Shown here: piece after piece, positions 46,893 through 58,585 of the stretch
How positions within the stretch are numbered: position 1 is the first letter of the stretch
Layout: every line of letters starts with the position of its first letter
From: Uranotaenia lowii
Lineage: Eukaryota; Arthropoda; Insecta; Diptera; Culicidae
DNA: 64,000 bases
Assembly (NCBI RefSeq): GCF_029784155.1
Contig: NC_073691.1
Location: 122,427,474 to 122,491,473 of the forward strand
Direction: 5' to 3'
The notes under the pieces: model-generated
Database searches by the model: none
Told to the model about the DNA's origin: nothing
Seen by the model: only the letters and a program-made list of their open reading frames with translations
Made by a program: the position numbers and the translations under genes

Positions 46893-48788
46893 ACGGAAAA
46901 TAAAAAAAGGTAAAATTTACCTTTTTGCGAGGTGAATTTTTTCCACCCCTCTTTCGAGGTAAATTTTACCTTTTTTTCATTCACCTAGCAAAAAGGTAAA
47001 TTTTACCTTTTTTCAATTTACCTAGCAAAAAGCTAAATTTTACCTTTTTCGCATTCACCTAGAAAAATAGTAAATAGTAAATAGTAAATAGTAAATAATA
47101 CCGTTTTCCCATTTACTGATTTGGTAAATGCTGGTTGGTTTGATTGTTTTCTTCAATAAGAATTTAAAAAATACAAAATTCTTTCAAAAATGATATTTAT
47201 TGGAGATAAATAGGGACTGGTAATTCGGCTTCGCATTCTTCTGAGCCGCTATGGCCGCTGAATCCACATGCGTTGCGTATGGGCTCTATGGGCCGATCTG
47301 AAACAAAATCAATGGTATTATGACGAGAACCAGCACAACTAAATGATATTTAAGAACACTTACCATTCTATTCCGATTTTCACATATTAGGCACAAAGCA
47401 AAACTTGTTCCTAGAATGACAAAACAGCTTAACCTCAATGAACGGGTTCGGCGAATAGTTACTTTTTTAAGAAGAATTGTAGGGGAGAATGAGGATACTT
47501 GATCCCTGGGGATACTTGATTCCTTAGCTATATCTCGAAACTGGAATGTCTTACAAAGATCAAATGTTCTAGAAAAATGTGCCAAATTGAGCAAAATATC
47601 AATGCTTGTAGTTTAAAAAATTTTAACAAAATAATTGATTGAGTAATTGAACTTTGTTTGAAAAATTTCACAAAATGTAACTTGAAGATCTTTTTTCATC
47701 ACTTTAAAATGTTCCTTACATGGGAAAATTATGAAAAAAAATATTTGTTCCAATATATCAATCGTTCGAGCGTAAAATGAACTTCAAAATGCCATATTTT
47801 CGAAGCAATGGAAAACTCTCAACTTTTTTCAGAAAAGTTTTCTAAAATGTTGATTATGGGTACAATTGATCCCCTAGAGTTGGGTACAATTGATCCCCCT
47901 TCCAAACGGCATATTCTTCTTCTGAATTGATCGTTATGATTGCTGATTACGAAATTACTAATATTTATCCAAAAACTAATATTTATCAAACAATAGTCTG
48001 AAGAAAAGGGCCAAAATAATTAATTTTCTCTTAATTATAAAAAATAGCGCCTTTAAGTATGCAATGTTATTAGCGTTGAGACAAAGTTATACAATTTTCT
48101 TCTTATGTCTGCTATAAATTGTGAAATGAGAACAAACATGACCCAAATAGTCAATTAACATTCTATCTCGGGGTTTTGTTTGATTTTTATACAAGGATTA
48201 GGGCTTTCCGAATAAAAGATCAAGTCTCCTTCAATAGGGGATCAAGTCTCCCCTAACTTCAGAAAAACCGCAATTTTTTTACTCCCACGAAAATGCTTCT
48301 AGGTCATCAACGGGTTCAAGTATCGTTCTAAATTTTGGAGCATAGAAACTTGAAGTTACAAGCTGTCAGAAAATGTCAAAGACGGCGAGTTGCTAAATTT
48401 TTCCAAAAAGATATGGTGAAAATAAGAAAAGGGGATCAAGTATCCCCACTCTCCCCTACCGTTTTGTTTAGCTCAATCCAGGTCAATTACACCTCGCTAC
48501 GAGGTAAGTTTTACCTTATTTGGATTTACCTTTTTTCTAGGTGAATTATAATTTTTTAATGAACTTAATTCAGGTGAACTTCACCTCGCTACGAGGTAAG
48601 ATTTACCATTTTTGGATTCACCTTTTTTCTCGGTAAATTGTACCTTTTTTCCAACCTCGATTCAGGTAAATTTTACCTCGCTGTGAGGTGAATTTCACCT
48701 CGAAGAGGTAGAAGTTACCTTTTTGGCTTTCACGAGCGTTCACCTTTGCTAACTCGGTAAATTTTACCTTTTTATTATTTTCCGTGAA
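46893..48788. mobile_element. CACGGAAAAT-ended MITE with GGTAAATTTTACC repeats
   Basis: Inverted tips CACGGAAAATAA and TTATTTTCCGTG. Near each end are many copies of GGTAAATTTTACC-like palindromes and AGGTGAATTT(T/C)ACC variants (46912-47100, 48500-48780). A second MITE (47482-48456) lies inside. No target duplication is clear, so the family is open. Confidence 0.65.
47482..48456. mobile_element. GATACTTGATCCCC-ended MITE, copy 2
   Basis: 975 bp, opposite orientation to copy 1, TA on both sides (47480-47481, 48457-48458). Very similar to copies 1 and 3 throughout. Confidence 0.8.
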
Positions 48789-48819
48789 GATTGAAGTAGT
48801 CAGTCAAAAGTTACCGACA

Positions 48820-49860
48820 ATGGAACGCAAAAGGCGAGAGAAAATTCTGCACACTCACGTAGAGAAACCGAAGTGGTCAGGGGTAAAGATCACGAAATTC
48901 CTGAAATATCCAAAATCGACTGTAAATTCGGTGCTGCAACGTTACCGGGAGACCCTTACGGTGGATCGAGCAAAACGAACCAGGCGTAAAAGTGGAACAT
49001 ATGACCGGAAGCTGCGAGCTAAGGTAATTCACAATAATCCTGGAATCTCCTTGCGTGATTAGGCGAAAAAGTTCAAGACGAACCACAGTACAGCTCGACG
49101 AATTTGTTTGCGAGAAGGCTTGCGGTCGTATCATGCAAGCAAACACCCCAACAGGATGCTGAAACAAACCATGGTTGCCAAAACCAGGGCAAGGAAGTTG
49201 TACGAGAAAGTGTTGACCAAGTACAACGGATGCATATTGATGGACGACGAAACTTACGTCAAAATGGGTTTTGGACAAATACCCGGTAACAAATTTTACC
49301 TTGCGAAGCGTAAAGGGAATGTTGCGGGTAGATTCAAGTTTGTTTTCGCAGATAAATTTGCTCGTAAGTTGATGATTTGGCAAGGGATCTGCAGTTGTGG
49401 GAAGAAGACCAAGATTTTCATCACTGGGGACACAATGAATGGAAATGTTTACAAAGAAGAATGTCTCCAGAAGAGGGTTTTGCCATTCATTCGGTCCCAC
49501 AAAGGTCCGGTGAAGTTCTGGCCGGACTTGGCAAGCTGCCACTACAACCGTTAAGTGGTATAAGAAGAACAAGATCGATTTTGTTGAAAAAAGTATCAAT
49601 CCAAAAAACTGGCCGGATTTTCGTCTCATCGAGAAATATTGGGCAATAGTTGAAGGCAAACTGAAGAAATGTGGCAGAACCATGAAAAAACCCCGCTCAA
49701 ATGGAAAAGTGGTGGAACAAGATGGCGAATTAGGTTACCAGCAGTACTGTGCAGAAAATGATGGGTTGTATCACAAAAAAAGTTCGAATATTCATCCGAA
49801 AAGCTGACGAATTATTTTTATGTATTTTTTTTCCTTTTTGCAATAAAAACCCAACACAAT
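48820..49860 (+). pseudogene. Mariner D transposase (DD37E type)
   Basis: Starts MERKRREKILHTHVEKPKWS at 48820. Helix-turn-helix KITKFLKYPKSTVNSVLQRY, then PGISLRD and an in-frame TAG at 49060-49062. It continues in the same frame: FKTNHSTARRICLREGLRSY, CILMDDETYVKMGFGQIPGN (first Asp), RKLMIWQGICSCGKKTKIFI, VKFWPDLASCHYNR (second Asp), stop at 49554. A shifted frame reads KWYKKNKIDFVEKSINPKNW and FRLIEKYWAIVEGKLKKCGR with the Glu. The Asp to Glu distance is close to 37 residues. One stop and two frameshifts make it inactive. It belongs to another subfamily than copies A and B, and is near the relic at 33170-33760. Confidence 0.85.
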
Positions 49861-50955
49861 AACATTTTTATTTTTGTTGTACGTTATTTCTTTGCGGAGA
49901 AATGATATATTTTATCCGACCAGATTCTATGTGAAACAGACTTTAATCGCTATTTACAGCGATACCAATCATCTAAGAACCAAATTTAAAGTTTACGATG
50001 ATTCAGGGATCAGATTTACGTATTATCATAAATTAAATAAATGATGAAAACACGATTTTGATTATATTTTTGTAAAAAAATTAAAAAGCCAGAAAATAAA
50101 CCGTGGGGTAGAACGCCAAAACAAGTGGACAGAACGCACCATATGGAAAGGGTGCCGGGTGGTGAGAAAAGAACAATGATTATACGAAATGCAATAATTG
50201 AAACATTAAATTTTTAATAACATGTTCATCGTATTTTTGAAAACCAACCATATTTTGGCAAAAAGTCATTTTTATTGCTTTAACTGCTAAAAATTTGCTT
50301 TTCAAAATACACTTTTCTACATCCTTGTAGGTCAAACGCCTTCAGGTAGGCAACGAAATTTAATTTCTTGACGGATATCGCGGCAAACATGGCGGAGGAT
50401 ATCTTTTTCGAGTCGAATATTGGTGCACCTTTTAATCTCGAACAAGGACGAAATTTGTTAGAATTATGCATTGTTATCGTAATTTGGGAGTCAGCAAATA
50501 AAAAGAATGGCATTTTATTTTGATAATAGGATTTTCTCAAAAGTTAACAGAATTCAATATTTGAGCGTAAAACACGTGGTCTGATGGGCATTCTGTCCCA
50601 ATTTCGATATGATTGAGTTTAGTTAAAATTTGTGAGATTTGTAAAATACAACAAAATATTTATAGTCTTCCGAAAGTGCATACGAGTGGAAAACGATAAG
50701 ATGTAGTTTTATTAGATTGCACAGTCTGGTTTACCATAAAACCTTATAAGTTAACCATGAAAAATTACAAGGTTTACGCAGAATCCATGAATCCTTCTGT
50801 TTCTAAGAATTAAAGTCGTTTCTGTGAATTTTTCACCTAGAAAATCATGAAAAAGCTCGTTTGTTACATTCAAAATTAAGAAAAAAAACCATTCGAAGTC
50901 ATAGGTTAGTGTATTTTTGAGAAAGAATGGCATAGGCCATTTTACCTCGCTGGTA
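49861..50955. other. AT-rich interior, nothing assigned
   Basis: No gene recognised. GTGGGGTAGAACGCCAAAAC (50103) may be the end of another MITE; its partner is not certain. Confidence 0.35.
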
Positions 50956-50976
50956 CGTCTTGTACAGTTTTCCCCT

Positions 50977-53040
50977 AGGTTCAATACAATTTTTTCATTT
51001 GGTATATTTGTTTGAATTATTCTGTTGTTCCTGAGATATACTTTCTTAAATGTTTACTGGTAGACAGTTTCAATAGCAAAAAGGTATTTATAATCTATTC
51101 GAAACGCCTTTTTTCAGCAATGTCCATAAACCATGTCTTTAGCTCAAACGAGGGAAAATGGCTTAATTTCTGGTACAAATTTTCTGAGCTTTTTAATAAG
51201 AACTCTTTACTGTAATGGACCTCCCACATCAATAATGATTGATCTTTGTTTTCAATAAGGGTACACTTGGCCAGAGAGATAGAGAAAGTCGAACGAGTAA
51301 TTAAATACAATTTCCTAGGCAGGGACTAATTTATTTTCTATGAAAACAAATAACAGCAAAACTCAGCTACGACGAAAGCAACCAGTCAGCAGTGTATGCA
51401 GACTGCCTTCAACACTACAAAGGCTAATGAGGGAACCACATGACGATAAGTTATGGCCGAAAACCACACACAAATCCAAACCACCCTCGTTATTTTTGGT
51501 GCGAATCCCAACCGTTTAGAGACCAACAGACACATCTGAGGCAAACATCGATCGTTCTTCTAAATATTTTCTATCGAACGAGTTCTCTGAACCAGCTAGC
51601 TCTCTGCTGCCTGAGTCGGGGTTTTCACCCCACCCATGTGCATATGCACTGAATAAATTAAAACTCACGCGTACGGTATGAAAACAACTATTCCCCGGTC
51701 CATCGTCGATAGAGTTCTGCCGCCGAGTTGTGGTTCATCCAGATGCTGCAGAGTCCACAGTTTGTGAGTGGCGTTCAATTTCCACCATCCTAGGCCACGT
51801 GTGCTCTGATGCAGGATCGCACGGAAGAAAATGAATTGACTTTCAAATAGGCATTAATTTGCTTACCAGTCGGCAAAGGGAGTGCATTTGGAAGATAGAA
51901 AGATACCGAAACATACAAGCTGTGTGCCATTTGGAAATGATTGAGTTGAAAACAAAGATTTTCTTGTTGCATCAAAAGTGTTATTAAAAATCAATAAAAA
52001 TTCAATTTGATTTAAAATTGGTGGATAACGTCTCAAGTACGAATTTTCGAATTTACTTTAAACAACCTTCCGACACACCTGGTCAGGTTGGAGTGATCAA
52101 TATCCAGCCAGAGTTCGGATTTGGGCACTAATGTTGGTGAGAGTTTCATATATTCCAGAATCCAAACAGGGCCCAAAAGCTGTAGTGTAGTGACAAACCA
52201 CCAAAGATTGACACTCCTCGTGGATGAATGAACCTTTCTCGACATATTGAAGAGGTGAAAATGTTAATTTCATCTTTTACTGCATCTATCGTATGGTGGA
52301 TGAACACAAAATTTGAAACCCACTAGGTTTCGGTGCGGACTAGACCAGTCGATAAGAGATTAGGGTAGTTCGAGCCCCATTCCATTTGTCCACCGCAAAG
52401 CCATTTGAAAGGTTAATTCTTAAGCTGTGTATTTCATTTTAAAAATCAAATTTTATTTTAAAAAAAAAACGAGATACACACGATTTGATAGGTTCATTTT
52501 TAATAACAAAAATGTACTTTGACGAATGCTTAATTTTTTTCTAACTACACGGGATATACTCAAAAACGTGTAGGAAATGTTCAGTAGGGTGTCCCGAAAT
52601 TACACAATGTCTGGAAATCTGGAGGCTCACCCTCCAAACGGTAAATAAGGATGTCGAGAACAAACTTTTTTTATGGGGCCAACAAAAAAAAAATCATGTT
52701 TTAGAGATTCCGAAAACGCGATCTTTGAAAAAAGTCCACTTTTTTTTAATATGATTTTAAAAACATTCTGGTTCCTAAATTTTTCACAAAATTTATAAAT
52801 TTCACATTTTTCAACTTTGTTTAGGTTATAAACTACAGTTAAAATAAAAAATTAGCCAAATATGAATTTAAATTCAAAATCAGCAGCTATTTTCTAAGAA
52901 AAAATCCAAACATGTTTTATTCCACTGACCAAAATTTGTGTCTGACGTAAAATTTTGTAATACCAATGTCATCAAAAGATTCAAATTGTTGTGCACTTAA
53001 ACTTTGCTTAACAAGGTAGGTATGTTGTTTGTATCATCGT
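50977..53040. other. Spacer, nothing firmly assigned
   Basis: No recognisable gene. A weak B-box-like TAGTTCGAGCCCC at about 52366 with an upstream GGACTAGACCAGTCGATAAG could be a decayed tRNA-like sequence, but no stem pairing convinced me. Confidence 0.35.
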
Positions 53041-53048
53041 GTGGAGAG

Positions 53049-54729
53049 TAGGATTGTTCGATCTTCTGGAAAAGATCGATCCCAAAGATCGATCCAGCTG
53101 AATAATTCCACGATCGATCCACCTCAAAAATCGAAGCAAAAGGATCGATCTCTGCCAGATCGATCTTGTTTAAGAGGGGTGCTGCCTGAAGGCTATATTT
53201 TTTGTTGAAGTCAATAGCGAAAACGACAGGAAATCCCATGCATTTTAAAATCAAAAACACATGTTTTAAAATTCAACCTCAGAATGTTTAGCTTTTCACG
53301 ATTATGGTTAAGTTAAGTTAAGTGTTTATGACACATATAGAGCCACATATAGGGGAGAATGAGGATACTTGATCCCTGGGGATACTTGATTCCTTAGCTA
53401 TATCTCGAAACTGGAATGTTTTACAAAGATCAAATGTTCTAGAAAAATGTGCCAAAATGAGCAAAATAACAATGCTTGTAGTTTAAAAATTTTAACAAAA
53501 TTATTGTTTGAGTAATTGAACTTTTTTTGAAAAATTTCACAAAATGTGACTTGAAGATCTTTTTTCATCACTTTAAAATGATGAACTTCATAATACCATA
53601 TTTTCAAAGCAATGGAAAACTCTCAACTTTTTTCAGAAAAAGTTTTCTAAAATATTGATTATGGGTACAATTGATCCCCTAGAGTTGGGTACAATTGATC
53701 CCCCTTCCAAACGGCATATTCTTCTTCTGAATTGATCGTTACGATTGCTGATTACGAAATTACTAATATTTATCCAAAAACTAAGATTTATCAAACAATT
53801 GTCTGAAGAAAAGAGCAAAAATAATTAATTTTCTCTTAATTATAAAAAATAGCGCCTTTAAGTATGCAATGTTATTAGCGATGAAACAAAGTTAAAGAAT
53901 TTTCTTCTTATGTCTGCTATAAGTTGTGAAATGAGAACAAACATGACCAAAATAGTCAATTAACATTCTATCTTGGGGTTTTGTTTGATTTTTATACAAG
54001 GATTAGGGCTTCCTGAATAAAAGATCAAGTCGCCTTCAGGAGGGGATCAAGTCTCCCCTAACTTCAGAAAAATCGCAATTTTTTTTACTCCCACGAAAAT
54101 GCTTCTAGTTCATCAACGGGTTCAAGTATCGTTCTAATTTTTGGAGCATAAAAACTTGAAGTTACAAGCTGTCAGAAAATGTCAAAGACGGCGAGTTGCT
54201 AAATTTTTCCAAAAAGATATGGTGAAAATAAGAAAAGGGGATCAAGTATCCCCACTCTCCCCTACAGCCACAGGTCATGGTACAACGATTAGGTATTCGT
54301 ATTCAGCTATCATCTGGAAGGGTAAAGTTGATTTTTTCAAGTATTTAAATTGTTAAATTTTCATGAAGAAAAGAGGTTATATTAAAATATAATTTTGAGC
54401 TATATAATAATTCAAATGTTGATAAAAAAAACTTTTTATTGCGGTCTCTTTCAAAACACTGAACAGCCTTCAATCGTACCTCAACTATCAAACTGAAAAT
54501 TTTTGATAAGAACTTTCTTCTTGACCTGAGTAAAGTAAATGTTGCTGGGTATCAAAATTCTGCTCGAAACTTATTCTGAATATCTCCCGAATAAAAAAAA
54601 ATCTTCAAAAGATCGAAAATAAACCGATTTAATAGATTTTTCCAAGGCTAAAGAATCGATCCAAAAAATCCGAAATCTGAGTTCAATAGATCGATCTTAC
54701 AAGGATCGATCCAAGATCGACCAATCCTA
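53049..54729. mobile_element. hAT-like MITE with clustered GATCGATC motifs
   Basis: Tips TAGGATTGTTCGATCTT and, inward from right, TAGGATTGGTCGATCTT, flanked by the 8-bp duplication GTGGAGAG (53041-53048, 54730-54737). Many GATCGATC motifs crowd each subterminal region (53055-53170 and 54605-54725), as transposase-binding repeats do in hAT elements. It contains MITE copy 3. No transposase. Confidence 0.8.
53352..54262. mobile_element. GATACTTGATCCCC-ended MITE, copy 3
   Basis: Same family and orientation as copy 2, TA on both sides, slightly shorter because of an internal deletion near 53580. Inserted inside the hAT-like MITE. Confidence 0.8.
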
Positions 54730-54737
54730 GTGGAGAG

Positions 54738-55195
54738 CTATTTACGGTTCAATCCTTATTAAAAATCACAATTAAGGATTTTTTTTTAATTTACCAAATT
54801 CCTCTCAATAAATACCTACTTGAAGATCGAAACACTTGCAGAAAATACTTAGATGCTAAAAGAGAATCATCAGAAGGTCATAGTCAAAATTTGAGCTAAT
54901 TCTGATAACGGGAAGGGCGGGTTTCACTGAATCTCAGGAGTTGAAGGGATTCTGAGATATCGTGTTCTGAGAAAGCATAAAAAACTGGTTTTTTTACATT
55001 TTTTTACTTACCAATCGATTTCTTATTTTTGTTCATTTTATTAAAAAATTTACATTAACATTTCATCTGAAGACTGTAACTCGATTTTACTTAAAACCAA
55101 AAAGTTATTGCGGTTCAAAGATTGTATTTTGAACACAAATTGTCATATAAAACGCAACGAAAATGTACTCATTACGTGAAAGACGGTTTAGTAGG
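54738..55195. other. AT-rich spacer, nothing assigned
   Basis: About 450 bp with no recognised gene or element end. Confidence 0.4.
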
Positions 55196-55197
55196 TA

Positions 55198-56895
55198 CCG
55201 TAAACTGGGGGAAAATTGACCACCTTTGAATTCATTTTCGAATATTTTGGAAGGAGTTGCTTTTTTGTTACACTAAAAAGTTTTAGAATACATACTTACT
55301 GAGATAAGGAGTAAAGCATGATCATTGAAAGCAGAATATTCAAACGATATTAGTGGCTTTAACTAAATGTTTGTTACAAAACCAGATTTCATGTTTCGGG
55401 GTAACTTTGATCACTATGGTTTTATCTTATCTCGACATCTTCAAAATTATTGTTTGGATGCCAATTAGCACTGAAGGCTTAACACATCATTAACAGTATT
55501 TTTCTTTGGACTCAATTGAATTTTTTAACGTTTTATTTCGAAAACAAAGATGTATACCGTAAACTGGCCCAGATTAACTGGAAGAACTTTGATCATCGGG
55601 GTAACTGTGATCAACATGCAATTTTTGCAGGCCATCATCATTAACTAAGTCTGAAATTGAAATGTCTCAAAACTGTTTTCTACGTTTGAAAGTTTGAGTT
55701 TCAAATAGGCTAAATAAGGTTTGTAGTTGAATGGTTTTTTAAATATTACTTGAAATGAAGTTTAAAAGTTTCGAAATATCTGTTTTTTTTTCAAAGACTC
55801 CCAAACAAACACCTTTCCTGATAAATTTATAACATTTTGAAGCAAATGGGTTGTTTTATATGAAAGTTTAACTTAAAGCCTGTATAGAATAAATGGCTAA
55901 AAACTCTATCGAATTTCAAAGCTTGGATATAAAAGAGAAAATAGGAACAGTGGGAGGACTTAGGGAATTGCTTGAAGGTAAAATTTCAGTTGTTAGTGAG
56001 ACCAAAAAATATTGAAAAATGTTAAAAAAATTTGCCCCTAAATGTATGCAGCAACATTGTCCATCTTTTGAGTAGATTTGTTATTGAAAGAAAACGTAAA
56101 AAAATCAATCGAGTCCAAACAAAAAATTACGGTTATCGATGTATTAAGCCTTCTGTGCTAATTGACATCAATACAATAATTTTGAAGATGTTATGATACG
56201 TTGAAACCATAGTGATCAAAGTTACCCCGAAACATGAAATCTGGTTTTGTAACAAACATTTAGTTATAGTCACCTGGGGGAGAAAGACTGAAATTTGCTG
56301 TATCGTTTTTTTACTGTCGGTAAAAAGCCAGCATTTGTTGAAAAGATTTGTAATTGTTCAAATTTTAACTTTAGATGTTCAGTTTTGTGTAGCGAGTCAT
56401 GTAACTCAGTTGTTTAGGTGCTAAATTTAGATTTAGCTGTATTTTTAGACCAACCATTAATCAAACCATTCTTATTTATCAGCTTCAAAACTTTGGCCGA
56501 AATTTTAGTGACTCAATACGCCTGATCACGCAAGAATTTGCCAGAGCAAAACAAAACCTAATTAAATCATTGTTTTATACAAAACAAGTGCTTTTCAGCA
56601 TAGAGCAAGTTTTATTAAAAATCACTAAATAAGAAAGTAAAATTTTGAACCTTTGAACTGGTCGGTAGATTGATGAGAGAAATTTGACGTTTGAAAGATT
56701 TTTTTCTTTTTTTATTCAGCCTTCCTCCCCCAGATAGTCACTAATGTCGTTTGAATATTCTGCTTTCAATGATCATGCTTTATATTCCTTACCTCAGTAA
56801 GTTTTTTTAAACTTTTTAGTGTCACAAAAAAGTAACCCCTTCCAACATATTCGAAAATGAATTAAAAAAGTGATCAATGTTCCCTCAGTTTACGG
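55198..56895. mobile_element. CCGTAAACTGGGG foldback MITE
   Basis: Tips CCGTAAACTGGGGG and, inward from right, CCGTAAACTGAGGG, flanked by TA (55196-55197, 56896-56897). Left arm 55198-55545 is the reverse complement of the right arm (56085-56895, less a hAT-like insertion). A second CCGTAAACTGGCCC at 55558 suggests a further nested family member. No coding potential. Confidence 0.7.
56274..56733. mobile_element. hAT-like MITE, 460 bp
   Basis: Tips CTGGGGGAGAAAGACTGAA and CTGGGGGAGGAAGGCTGAA (inward from right). The 8-bp duplication ATAGTCAC is at 56266-56273 and 56734-56741. The copy at 45770-45785 shows the uninterrupted target (ATAGCCACTAATGTCG). Confidence 0.85.
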
Positions 56896-57030
56896 TACTC
56901 AAAAGATGAACAATGTTGCTGCATACATTTAGGGGCAAAAATAATAAACACATCTCAATATTTTTGAACTTCAAAAACGAATGAAATTTTACCTCCACTG
57001 TTCCTATTTTCTCTTTTATATTCAAACTTA

Positions 57031-57272
57031 GAAATTCGAAAAAGGACATGAACCTGAAAAACTGTCCGGAGCTGCGCCCGGTGGAGCAGTACTGGGCAAT
57101 AATGAAGCGGGAACTTCGAAAGAGCAAGAAGATAGTCAAAGACGAGAAGGACATGTTAAGAAAATTGAAAAAAAAAGCTGAGAACCTGGTACCGGGTGAC
57201 ACTGTGAAGACTTTGATGGAGGGCATCAAGCGGAAATGCGTTCAATTTTACACTCAAGGCTTCATCGATTAA
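57031..57272 (+). pseudogene. Mariner transposase C-terminal relic
   Basis: A 74-codon frame reads LKNCPELRPVEQYWAIMKRE, SKKIVKDEKDML and GIKRKCVQFYTQGFID then stop. PELRPVEQYW is the C-terminal catalytic Glu motif of DD37E-like mariner transposases. The rest of the gene is missing. Confidence 0.8.
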
Positions 57273-57769
57273 CTTTTCTTTTGATTTTTGAAGTAAATAT
57301 TTGTATAAAACTACTCTAAAATTTTGGTTTGATTCTTAACGTTATAAAAAATTGGCATGACATTTTCGGTGTAACAAAAAATTCGTGTTCTCTCTTTAAC
57401 TGTAGTATTTGAGATACTATATGTGTATCGAATGAAAATGATGATCATGTTATCAAAATAAAACTAAAATTTGAATTTTGAAAATCGGTTCAATTCAGAA
57501 TGAGATACAACGCTACAAAGCAAAAATTAAAAAATAGAAGTATTTTTCGGAAATTCCATTCTAGTGGCAGGAACTTCCATATGATCCTCAATTATATTAT
57601 ACAATTGAAAAAATTTGTTTTTCACGATTTCGAACCTTATAAAATAATTTCATTACGCTAATGTGTAATGTGTAAGTTTTTTTTCGGCATGTCAGTTGGG
57701 GCATATTGGTAATATGTTCCAAATTACAAATTTTTCCGATTTTTTTTTTTCAAAAAAGTTATACCTACA

Positions 57770-58095
57770 CCCATAGAAGAGGTAGCAAAAATCCAATGCC
57801 TATTTAGCACATCTCTGTGCCGATAATGCGCTGAAATGTGCACTGTGCCGAAGATGATATGTTTGAAAAACCGTAACTGGCATAAGGACTCGGCTCCCAA
57901 CTAAAATGATGCATGACCACTACATTCAAGCAAAACAAGAAAAACATTTTATGGGATTTCGTTCCTATTGGATAATTCATCCCAGAAACAAGAAAATAAA
58001 AATATAAACCACAGCGCCCGTAGGGAGAATCGAACTCAAATCACCAACCATATGGTCTTGCCAGAACGATATCTTAACCAGTGTACTAATTGAGC
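57770..58095 (-). mobile_element. tRNA-derived SINE, minus strand
   Basis: The head (58013-58095, minus) starts GCTCAATTAGTACACTGG, followed by TTAAGAT in the A-box area, and has a B box GAGTTCGATTCTCC (58024-58037). The body continues to about 57770 through GTGTAGGTATAACT. Comparable to tRNA-related SINEs of mosquitoes such as Feilai; exact family not determined. Confidence 0.65.
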
Positions 58096-58329
58096 TTCAT
58101 GCAGGAAGAAGGATATTTGTCATAGGCATTCTGCCACCGATCAATCACAAAAGAAACGCACGACAGTGGCTTCCCGGCGTTTGGCCTCCTTTCAAGGTAT
58201 TCATTTGTCTTGCGATGAAAACGGGAAAGGGAACGGGAGTGGAGGAAACGGGAAACCCATTGAATGAGAACTGTGCTTTGCTTACTGCCTGCTATTACAT
58301 ACACACGCTACATATACACAGCTGCTAAA

Positions 58330-58585
58330 GCCGGGCAGCTTGGCCGGTGCTTGTTTGCCGGTGAATTGAAGGAATATATTCTTGTTGCTTTTGCTACATA
58401 CACACGCACAGCTTAGCCGTGGTTGTTTGCCGGTCGATTGAATTGAAGCAATGTTTTTTTTGTTGCTTTTACTGCATACACACGCACAGCTCGGCCGTGG
58501 TTGTTTGTCGGCGGATTGAAGGGATTGAATTAGAAGGATGTTTTTGTTGTTGCTTTTGCTACATTCACACGCCCAGTGCTCGGTT
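58330..58585. repeat. Three-unit tandem repeat, 72-89 bp
   Basis: Units contain GCCGTGGTTGTTTGCCGG, GAATTGAAG, TTGTTGCTTTTGCTACATAC and ACACGCACAGCT. The minus frame 58282-58695 (137 codons) runs through it, repeating CACVCSKSNKKNI; I see no evidence that it is a gene. Confidence 0.7.

Larger units (their letters stand above)
46727..50976. mobile_element. Inverted-end element enclosing mariner D and MITEs
   Basis: AGGGGAAAACTGTACAAGATG at 46727-46747 and its reverse complement with one mismatch at 50956-50976. The right side abuts TA; the left TA may be mutated to CA. Everything between is accounted for partly by nested insertions. The outer family is unknown. Confidence 0.5.

Noticed and set aside
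48877..49683. 268-codon minus frame opposite mariner D
   Set aside because: It is the antisense of the transposase gene, whose sense strand shows all catalytic motifs.
52330..52400. Possible SINE head with TAGTTCGAGCCCC
   Set aside because: B-box match is imperfect and no stem structure or tail could be traced.
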